NCBI RefSeq assembly: GCF_048569485.1
Contig: NC_134356.1
Coordinates: forward strand, 466,879,820 to 466,943,819
Reading direction: 5' to 3'
DNA length: 64,000 nt
From: Anomaloglossus baeobatrachus
Taxonomy: Eukaryota; Chordata; Amphibia; Anura; Aromobatidae
Shown: positions 54,329 to 64,000 of the stretch, piece after piece
How positions within the stretch are numbered: position 1 is the first letter of the stretch
Layout of the letters: each line of letters opens with the position of its first letter
The notes under the pieces: generated by a model
Seen by the model: the letters and a program-made list of their open reading frames with translations, nothing else
Database searches by the model: none
What the model was told of the DNA's origin: nothing
Made by a program: the position numbers and the translations under genes

Positions 54329-55453
54329 TAGAGATGAGCCACCACCCTAGTGTTTGAGTTCGGTATGGTTCGTCGAACGGCTGGTGTGTTCGTCGAACGT
54401 TCGAAGAACGTTTGTCGAACACTTTCGAACACCTTCAAACACCATTGCAAACAATGGCAGGCAAACGCAAACACATACAAACATGCACAAACACGAATGC
54501 ACACACACACACACACATATTATGCTCACCTTACCTTCAGTTCCATCGTCGGCCTCCTGGGACTTGCAGTTCGCCGGTACAAGATGTGTATCGGGTAACC
54601 ATGCGACCGATGCCCCGGAGCTTCTGTTGCCAGCGCGCTGCCTTTCAGTAGCGTCTGACAGAGGAAGTTCCTCGCTCGTTGCGATGGTTACCCAATACAC
54701 ATAGTTCGCCGCTACAGGATGTGTATCGGGTAGCCATCGCGACAGATGCTGGAATTTCCGCTGCCAGAGTGCTGACGTCAAAGGCAGGAGCTGCTTGCTT
54801 CTGATTGGCCAGCGAGCTGCCTTTGAGTAGCGTCTGACAGAGGAAGTTCCTCCCTTGTCGTAAAGGTTACCAGATACATATCCTGTAGTGGCAAACTACG
54901 TGCATCGGGTAACCATCGCGATGAGGGAGGAACTTCCTCTGTCAGATGCTACTCAAAGGCAGCGCGCTGGCCAATCAGAGGCCGGTGATTGAACGGAAGG
55001 TAAGGTGAGCATAATATGTGTGTGTGCGTGTATGTTTGTTTATGTTTGTGTGTGTTTGTGTGTGTTTGTATGTGTTTGTGTGTGTTTGTGCATGTGTGGA
55101 ATGGCACAATAGAGGACCAGGATGGGACATTTAACAAGTTGTGGAACGAATTGTCTGCATTGAAATGATTTCCTATGAGAAATCTTGCTTTGCTGAACAT
55201 GTAACTTGGTTAACAAGCACACTCCCAGAAAAGATTGTTCTCGTTAACCAAGGTTCCACTGTATTAACATTGAATGACAGTATTACTGTGAAAAGCCAGT
55301 TACGCTTTTGGTGATCGAACCATTATCGAACATAACCTCGAACTGTCGAACTTGAAGCTAATTGTTCGCGTTCGTCGAACCACTCGAACATCGCCTAAAA
55401 CAGGTCGAATTTGAGATTGGCGAACAGTTCAATTCGAACACCGCTCATCTCTA
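54329..55453. mobile_element. 1.1-kb hAT-type foldback element, 8-bp target duplication
   Basis: Ends TAGAGATGAGCCACC and, inverted, TAGAGATGAGCGGTG. ATTAGGAC is duplicated exactly (54321-54328, 55454-55461). Subterminal GTTCGTCGAACG/GTTCGAC motifs and internal inverted copies of CAGAGGAAGTTCCTC and GGTAACCATCGCGA give a complex palindrome. No coding capacity. Its terminus matches the end at 11017. Confidence 0.85.
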
Positions 55454-55979
55454 ATTAGGACATTATGGAGCAACGGTGTAAAATATGAACCAAATTGGGA
55501 CATTATGGGGGACATTATGGGGAAATGAGGGTCATTATGAGGCAATTAGGAAGGGGATTGTGAAAGGCAGCATAGTATAATGAGGAGAGGGTGGTACTTA
55601 TTGCAGAGAGTATGGGGAAGATATAGAAAGGGCAAGTTTTGGGGGGATATTATGGAAAGGGGCACTTTGTAGGGCTATTGTGGAGCAGCGTGTGGGGGAA
55701 TATTTTGCACAGGGTGCAATTAAACCCTTCTGATTCCCCTTGTTTCCCCAGACATTATTAAATAAAGGGGGACAGGAGGTGAAACATTTTTAAATAAAGG
55801 GGGTCAGGATAGGTGACATTATTAAACAAAAGGGGCCGGGATGAGGGACATAATTGCTATAAGGAGGAAAAACGAGGAACATACATTATTGATTTATGGT
55901 GGCATGTGGGGACATAATTACTGTAGGGGCATATTAGGAGGCATTATTACTATTGAAATATAGGTTAATTTTGAGGAAC

Positions 55980-56900
55980 TGTCTTCAATGGGGGAAACAA
56001 AAGTCTGACGTAGTGTAGACATTAGGAAAAGTGTGGAATGTGCTCTAGGAGTGATCAGCTATAGGTGACTGTGTGTTATTTTCAGTAGAGTCGTGTCACG
56101 GCAGGAAGGAGTGATAGCGGTCAGTGCCGGATGAAGAGGAAAAGCAATGAATAATTTCAGCTAGAGATGTCACTGATAAGTCAGTGTACTACATCTACAC
56201 TCACTATACACTATATACAGAGCTCCTGTGTATAATGTCACTGGTGATCACTGTATTATCTGTACGCTGACATTATATACAGAGCTCCTGTGTATAATGT
56301 CACTGGTGATAATATTAGTGTTATTAGTATTGTGGTTTTTGTTCATAATCATTATTGCAGTATTGTTCATCACTACATGGTAGTAATATGTTCTCTGATT
56401 ACGGTTTGGTGGTATTTGTCTCTTGTATGTGGTATTATTTGGTCAGTATGTGGTCTGGTCATAGTGTCACAGTATTTCTCCTTTGTATGTGGTAATATTT
56501 GGTTACCATGTGGTCTAATTATGGTATGGTGGTATTTCTCCCTTGTATTTGGTTGTATTTTGTCACTATGTGATGGTCATATGTTGTCTGGTCACAGTGT
56601 TGCGATATTTCTCCCTTGTATGTGGTTGTATTCGGTCACTATGTAGTGGTCATATGTTGTTTGGTCACAGTGTTCAGGATTTCTCCCTTGTATGTGGTTG
56701 TAGTCGGTCACTACTGTATGTGGTGGTAATATGTTGTCTGGTCACGGTGTGGCTGTATTCTTCCCTTGTATGTAGTATTATTGGTCTTGGTATAGTGGAT
56801 TGTGTTGTGTATACAGGTTACTTTTTTCCTCTATCTATAAGGGGGAGATTATTTCCAGTAGAGATTAAATACTTGAACATTTATCCCCTCACTGTCCTGT
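55980..56900 (+). repeat. Unclassified interspersed repeat with internal about 85-bp tandem units
   Basis: Inverted partner of 11395-11999. From about 56380 to 56790 it repeats CCCTTGTATGTGGT, TTGGTCACTATG and ATGTTGTCTGGTCACAGTG. The preceding part holds two ATACAGAGCTCCTGTGTATA units. No gene. Confidence 0.6.
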
Positions 56901-56922
56901 GATTATTACACTGCAGCATATA

Positions 56923-58505
<1,583 letters not shown>

Positions 58506-58555
58506 TATGCACTTACAGAGGTTCTCTGCTGAAACACTTAATCGCCTTTTCTAAA

Positions 58556-58737
58556 GCGATGTGCATACATTGAGTATTTGGGCAGTATTTGTAGCCAAAA
58601 CCAGTGGTGGTAAAATCAGAGGAAAAGTATAACAGAAACACGGGCACCACTTCTGCAGTTTTCACCTACTCCTGGTTTTGGCTACAAATACTGATGTAAT
58701 ATAGGTACCAAATACTGAAAGTGTGAACGAGGCCTAA
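58556..58737. mobile_element. Short foldback miniature element
   Basis: GTATTTGTAGCCAAAACCAG near 58590 is inverted as CTGGTTTTGGCTACAAATAC near 58675. The right end reads GTGAACGAGGCC followed by TAA. The left edge is approximate. Confidence 0.55.
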
Positions 58738-60134
58738 GGATTAGTGATAACTTATTCATCAGTTGGAGTTTTATTGCTGAGACTCGCACTGATCGGCAAA
58801 ATGTGCAACTTTTATCCCCATTGGAGCTCATATCCGATTCGCCCAGTGATCCATTCATTTCCTCATTCTGTCAAGGCTGCACTTGTTTTTATCTGACTGC
58901 TCCACAGAGGATGAATGGTGGAACGGTCACACATCCCACCTGTTGCATTTTATAATAGGGATATAAGTGTCCTGTCAGGGATAAACGTTCCACATTCTTC
59001 CGATCTGTGCGATTTCCACTGGTTGGTTCCACCAATCAATAAGTCATCGCCAACCTAACCTGTGGATCAGTGATAACTTATTTTGACCAAAAAACCCTTT
59101 TACTGCAAACTACTGTAATTGTACATCAGTTATGGTGTTCACAATAGATGTAAAGGAGCTGCCTGTGTTTTACAGTCAATGCTCCACTATAATGGGGTGG
59201 GGATAATGGCTAATTAGGTATTTGCATATAGCTTTAGAGTGGGTCCATAGAGTCAATTCCCCCTGTAGGCCCCAGACACCCCAGTCAGACCCTGGACAGA
59301 GGCAATGTCCACCTGGTCTATCAAGGGAGGAGAGGTGGTGAATCAAGGCCATAGTAAGTGACTGCAGGACACACAACCCCTATATCCGGGGAGCTTCGCT
59401 TTCTTTACTACTGCTCTCTGTTGTCAGCTTCTCATTTCCTGTCATATTGTCCACTGTTTTTATTTCTTCATCCAATGATCACATCTGTCTCTCATTCTCT
59501 GTTCCTGCATCCTGTCTTTGCTATTTAGTCATCTGTTATTCTTGCATTTTTAATGGATCCGTTTTTTCTTACAGAATCTGTTTCAAATGTTAGATAAATA
59601 GCAATCTGTTAACAGATCCCTTCTCTATAGACTCCAATGTTAAAAAAATGGATATGGTAGAAATCGGTTATTTAACAGACAAAAAAGTTGTATTTTCACA
59701 ACTTTTTTTGCCAATAGATCTGTGCAGGATCTGTTCTAATGGATGATTACTGGACATGTGAACTCAGCCTTAAAAGGCTTTCTTGTAATAAAATATAGAG
59801 TTCCACATTTAAGCATTTTACAGCAGGAATGAAATTAAAATTGTCATTATACAATGCACTATTTGCACCATAACACTGTATGGCATTTACAGTAGCTATT
59901 TCTAATGAGGAAAAGCCGTGCAGAATGTGTGAGAATGTGGGTTGAGACTTAAAAAACAAGATCTGCCAGTCCTGCACAATACGTAATGCTCCATCTGCTT
60001 AATCATTGGCTACTTTATCTATAAAGTTATCTTTGCTATAGATATTTTAAAAGCCTCTCATTTCTCTGAACAAACTAACTGCAGCGACTGCAGGTTAAGG
60101 ATGTGATTATTCATCTTTTGTCTCCCATACACAG
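58738..60134. other. Upstream flank or 5' intron of the GCNT3-like gene
   Basis: No open frame of interest. GTGATAACTTATT occurs at both 58744 and 59070, as in a dispersed repeat. Near 59745-59775, GGACATGTGAACTCAGCCTTAA looks like the end of a miniature element. The stretch ends in a pyrimidine-rich CTTTTGTCTCCCATACACAG at 60115-60134, a credible splice acceptor 3 bp before the start codon, so much of it may be intron. Confidence 0.5.
60115..60134 (+). promoter_or_regulatory. Probable splice acceptor before the coding exon
   Basis: Pyrimidine-rich tract ending CACAG immediately upstream of AAA-ATG. GCNT-family genes commonly have non-coding 5' exons spliced to an intron-free coding exon. 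Confidence 0.5.
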
Positions 60135-60137
60135 AAA

Positions 60138-61457
60138 ATGCTGCAAAACGTCAGTAGAAAACTATGGAGACTGAAGTCAAACCGAGTTCTCATTTTTGGC
60201 ATCCCTGCATTATGTATTACAATGATGATGGTATACCTTTCACTGGACTGTAACCTGGACTTTAACAATCCAAATGCTGATTTAAGGAGTGAATATTGCA
60301 GATACATTTACTACCAAGAATTAAAGCTTCCAGCCTCTGGGAGAAATAACTGCACCAAAATCATCAATGGTGACTTAGATGAGGTAAGAAAGACTATGAT
60401 TGACAAGTTAATTATTGCAAATCGAAGAGTTCCTGCCACAGAAAGAGACTACATAGAAGTAAGCAAAGACTGTGCAAATTTTACAAAATTGAAAAAATTT
60501 GTCATGTTTACTCTCAGTGAGGAGGAAAGAGATTATCCTATTGCTTATTCCATGGTAATCCATGATAACATTGAGATGTTTGAAAGGCTCTTACGATCCA
60601 TTTACATGCCTCAGAATGTTTACTGTATACATGTGGACAATAAATCTTCAGAAACTTTCTTTGAGGCAGTGAAAGCCATAGCTTCATGCCTTCCCAATGT
60701 ATTTGTGTCATCGAAGAGGGAGTGTGTAGTCTACGCCTCATGGTCTCGTGTCCAAGCTGACCTCAACTGCATGGAGGACTTGCTGAACAGCAGCGTTGAC
60801 TGGAAGTACCTAATAAATACTTGTGGAACAGACTTCCCTTTAAAAACAAATGCTGAAATTGTTAAAAAATTAAAGCTTTTAAATGGCAAAAACAACATGG
60901 AGTCAGAGCAACCACCTTCACATAAGAAGCAGCGATGGGAATATCATTATGAAATAAAGGATTCTCCATTGAGAACAAATATTAAAAAAAATGCACCACC
61001 CTTAAATATTCCAATTTTTAGTGGTAATGCCTATGTATTGCTCACCAGAGACTTTGTGAAGTCCTTGTTTGAAAACTCAATAGCAAAAGAACTTTTGGAA
61101 TGGGCTAAGGACACGTACAGTCCAGATGAGTTTCTTTGGGCGACACTTCAAAGGTTTCATGAGATGCCCGGATCTGTACCCAATCACATGAAATATGATA
61201 CAACAGACTTAAATGCACTGGCCAGACTGGTGAAATGGGGTAGCCTAGAAGGAGACATAAAAAATGGAGCCCCTTATACTAAATGCACTGGAAAACATAT
61301 AAGAGACGTGTGTGTATACGGAACAGGTGACTTGCACTGGTTGATCCAGCAGCACCATTTATTCGCTAATAAATTTGATCCAGAAGTTGATGATCATGCT
61401 ATTCAATGCCTGGAGGAATATCTAAGATATAAACTGTTTTATGGGAAACCTGTGTAG
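60138..61457 (+). CDS. GCNT3: Core 2/core 4 beta-1,6-N-acetylglucosaminyltransferase, GCNT3-like
   Basis: 439 codons in a single exon, about the length of human GCNT3 (438). It is a Golgi type II membrane enzyme: short basic tail, signal anchor at about residues 17-36, stem, then a GT14 catalytic domain. It transfers GlcNAc from UDP-GlcNAc in beta-1,6 linkage to core 1 or core 3 O-glycans on mucins. Hallmarks: [14 protein letters not shown] in the stem, [63 protein letters not shown], and [15 protein letters not shown], where E331 is the predicted catalytic base. The end [20 protein letters not shown] is very close to human GCNT3. N-glycosylation sequons include N71-C-T. The frame is intact with no anomaly. 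GCNT3 fits better than GCNT1 or GCNT4 from remembered sequences. Confidence 0.93.
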   Translation: MLQNVSRKLWRLKSNRVLIFGIPALCITMMMVYLSLDCNLDFNNPNADLRSEYCRYIYYQELKLPASGRNNCTKIINGDLDEVRKTMIDKLIIANRRVPATERDYIEVSKDCANFTKLKKFVMFTLSEEERDYPIAYSMVIHDNIEMFERLLRSIYMPQNVYCIHVDNKSSETFFEAVKAIASCLPNVFVSSKRECVVYASWSRVQADLNCMEDLLNSSVDWKYLINTCGTDFPLKTNAEIVKKLKLLNGKNNMESEQPPSHKKQRWEYHYEIKDSPLRTNIKKNAPPLNIPIFSGNAYVLLTRDFVKSLFENSIAKELLEWAKDTYSPDEFLWATLQRFHEMPGSVPNHMKYDTTDLNALARLVKWGSLEGDIKNGAPYTKCTGKHIRDVCVYGTGDLHWLIQQHHLFANKFDPEVDDHAIQCLEEYLRYKLFYGKPV

Positions 61458-61553
61458 TGTATATATAATTTATTAAGTCCAAACAGCTGTTACTGTCACT
61501 AGTAAATGTCAATACCCTATTTTATCTACAGCATTTAAAATTTATTGTGTGTA

Positions 61554-61559
61554 AATAAA
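61554..61559 (+). terminator. Poly(A) signal of the GCNT3-like gene
   Basis: AATAAA about 97 bp after the TAG stop, followed by a T-rich stretch. Another AATAAA-like site follows at about 61635. Confidence 0.6.
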
Positions 61560-61599
61560 ATGTTTTATATTTATATTTAACGGTTTTAAGGACACATGT

Positions 61600-63184
61600 G
61601 AAGGGCGTAGTGAAGAGATAAGAAGTCTTGATACAATAAATATACCATGAGATTGAAAAGGTGAAAAGTATTTAAAAAATTGTATAATGTACAACTAAAT
61701 TTAAAATATCCAGCTATTCACAACTTTCTCTGGACCTCTGTTCTGGTGATTTGTGGGAGATGAAAAAAATCTAGGAAAACAAATGTATTTTTAAGGGTCT
61801 TTTTGGTGAAGCCACTTCAGGAAAAAGCCAGAGGTCTTTTTCCTGATGCCTTTGATGGCAGTTTTGTGGTGATTCTATCGCCGCAGGTGTTATAATTTAT
61901 AATATAACGTATAACTAGCAGGCAGCTTCTGCTGGAATGAACATGCTACATCTTTCAACCACTTCACAGTTTTTGAACTCTGAAATGGTTAAAGGAAGTA
62001 ACAAAAGACTAAATGTGTGTGTATAGTAATGGCATTGAGGAGTCCTTAGAGTGTCCAAGGGCTCAGTTCACTATTCTGCCCCCTCAGTTACCATCCTGCC
62101 CTTATAGTGATTGACAGCGCTCTTTGAAGAGCTGCCTAATCTGATTCCTTAGCCCTGGACACATGGATACTAGAGAAGTCCAAGTGCACACAAGTGTGTA
62201 CAGGTGCATTTTCATCCCTCTCTTGTGTGTAGCTGCCACTCACTGCACAAAGGATCATAAAGCAGCAGGTGGCCGATGCTTAAAGGAAAGAGATGGGAAT
62301 GTGTAAAAGGTCAGTGGGTGCACATTCTCAACTCCCTCTCCTGTTGGCATCGGCTTCCCTCTGCTGTATGACAGGAGCAACACACAGTAGAGCACTAGCG
62401 GACACAGACAGAAAAGGCCCCATGTGCAAGAACAATATATGAGCCCTTTGCTGTTTAATAGCTCATCAAAACACACAATTCTGCCTGGTTTGGAGGCAGA
62501 AATGAGCCCTCCTACCTCTTGGGCCCCTGTCCGCCCCTGCAGTAGAGGAATGAGAACCTGCACATGCTGACACTGTGTGCTTTTGGCTCTTGGACCATGC
62601 AGTGTCAGAGCGTGTAAGGCTGGGGATTTAGATCAGTCAGTGCTTCAAAGTAAGTGCCATCACTCACCATCAGGGGAGTTGCAGAGGATGATAATAAATA
62701 GGGCAGAACAAGGGTGCAATGACGACCGATCAATTACTTATGTATAGAACTATTTTAATATAAAATAAATTAGACATATCTGGAGTACAAATATGAATTT
62801 TATAGGGACTAAGTCCCCTATATGAATGTCTAAATAGTTCAACTTGAGTTTTGTGGGAGTCAGATGCCCTTTATTTCCTCTGTGGTGGAGCTTCAAGAGC
62901 AATAAATACTGCTGAATTTCCAATCAGTACATTTTGGCTCCAATTCATCATTTGCATTTTTTTTTCCCTTAATTCCCTTTCCTTTTTTGTTTTGATGTAT
63001 TAGTTACTTTTTTTGGTGCCAAATTCATCAGAGTGAAGCATACGAGTCATTATTTTGTGCAAAGTCAATAATGGGCTTTCTTCCTGTCTTGAACTGTTTG
63101 TGACTTTTAGATCAAAAAAATTGGTCTGCACTGTGCATGTGAAAAATGGCTCCAATCCAAGATAATAAATAAATTCACTGCAAT
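61600..63184. other. Gene-free 3' flank
   Basis: AT-rich sequence, at most long 3' UTR or intergenic DNA. No open frame, RNA gene or clear repeat structure recognised. Confidence 0.45.
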
Positions 63185-63265
63185 CATAGATTGTGATGCA
63201 AATAAAATATTTAAGTTTATTGAGGCGACTGTGAAGTCATTCGACGTTTCGACCCCGTCTGGGTC
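63185..63265 (-). repeat. Penelope-like 3' region, part 1
   Basis: On the minus strand, GACCCAGACGGGGTCGAAACGT forms the same kind of stem-then-CGAAACGT motif as at 1412-1947, followed by CAATAAACTTAAA. Interrupted at TTA by the miniature element; it continues at 63842-64000. Confidence 0.4.
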
Positions 63266-63268
63266 TTA

Positions 63269-63838
63269 AGGCCCATTTACACACAACGATATCACTAGCG
63301 AGATATCGTTGGGGTTACGGTGTTGGTGACGCACATCCGGCCTCGTTAGTGATGTTGTTGTATGTAACACCTTTTTGTGATCAGTTACAATCGCAAAAAG
63401 ATGTCAAATCGTTCGTCGTGTACACGTCGTTCAGTTTTAAAAAAATCATTCCTCGTTTGGAACGCAGGCTGTTTGCCGTTCCTGCGGCAGCACACATCGC
63501 TATGTGTGACACCGCAGGAACGAGGAACAACATCGTACCTGCGGCCGCCGGCAATGAGGAAGGAAGGAGATGGGCGGGATGTTCCGGCCGGTCATCTCCG
63601 CCCCTCCACTTCTATTGGGCGGCCACTTAGTGACGCCGCTGTGACGCTGAACGAACCTCCCCCTTAAAGGAGAGATTGTTCGGTGGCCACAGCGACGTCG
63701 GTGAACAGGTAATTGCATATGACGCTGCCGTAGCGATATTGTTCCTACGGCAGTGATCACCACGTGATGCGCCACTGACGTAGGCGGGTGCTATCGCTCG
63801 CGACACAGCTAGCGATGTAGCAGCGTGTAAAGCCCGCT
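63269..63838. mobile_element. 570-bp miniature element, TTA target duplication
   Basis: Fourth member of the family at 1043, 4143 and 4859. TTA at 63266-63268 and 63839-63841. Right end GCGTGTAAAGCCCGCT, interior GCAGCACACATCGCTATGTG. The left end is more diverged. Confidence 0.75.
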
Positions 63839-63841
63839 TTA

Positions 63842-64000
63842 GTCAAGAGCCGCTTAAAGATGGGTGCCTGGGAAATGGAAATTTGAGTGGATTATAGCGT
63901 TGGTAGAAAATACCTTGAGGATAAAGGTCCTGGGTTTAGCCAGCGCAGCAGTGCTCTGGCTGGTGATATGGTGTATCCTGTTCAGATTCACAATCTATGA
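63842..64000 (-). repeat. Penelope-like 3' region, part 2
   Basis: Continuation of the repeat interrupted at 63265, to the end of the window. No gene. Confidence 0.3.

Noticed and set aside
56290-56902. Frames encoding hydrophobic repeats (SLVCG type) as membrane proteins
   Set aside because: They come from the about 85-bp tandem repeat; no conserved start, no homology recognised, and the repeat recurs inverted at 11395-11999.

Overview
This window reads as vertebrate nuclear DNA, most likely from an anuran amphibian with a large, repeat-rich genome. The grounds are: a single-exon glycosyltransferase gene close to vertebrate GCNT3; DIRS, hAT and Tc1 elements side by side; many TTA/TAA-flanked miniature elements; and 1 kb LTRs typical of frog assemblies. 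Species assignment is inference. The only host gene I can support is a GCNT3-like core 2 beta-1,6-N-acetylglucosaminyltransferase at 60138-61457 (+). Nearly everything else is nested mobile DNA. I see no tRNA, rRNA or CRISPR.

Layout. 1-4005: miniature inverted-repeat elements, a minisatellite and an LTR fragment. 4009-11017: a decayed hAT transposon (copy 1) whose 5' end carries four tandem 130-bp repeats, two of them split by miniature elements at the same TTA, and whose transposase is split by a solo LTR. 11395-12795: unclassified repeat and small elements. 12960-19960: a Penelope-like 3' end holding two head-to-tail copies of an unclassified element with its own TATA box and poly(A) signal. 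20091-33693: a second hAT copy, interrupted by LTR insertions, one of which contains a further complete LTR element (22186-27119), and by a 2.46-kb palindromic hAT derivative. 33878-40704: a TAA-flanked miniature element containing an almost whole DIRS retrotransposon (34595-40646). 40708-42750: small elements and microsatellites. 42781-54040: a partial solo LTR, then two more members of the unusual LTR family. 54041-58737: minisatellite, hAT foldback, unclassified repeat, and a full-length Tc1 element. 58738-63184: GCNT3 and flanks. 63185-64000: Penelope-like fragment split by a miniature element.

The most notable system is the LTR family at 22186-27119, 43757-46697 and 48825-54040. Two members have nearly identical 1.15-kb LTRs, 4-bp target duplications, a primer site that appears to match tRNA-Ser(CGA), and a polypurine tract. 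The short interior has no polymerase. It encodes one long protein, Ala/Pro-rich with a C-terminal domain resembling a Y-box cold-shock domain. I know of no described retroelement family built this way. All LTRs of this broad lineage in the window also carry a second primer-site-like motif inside the LTR.
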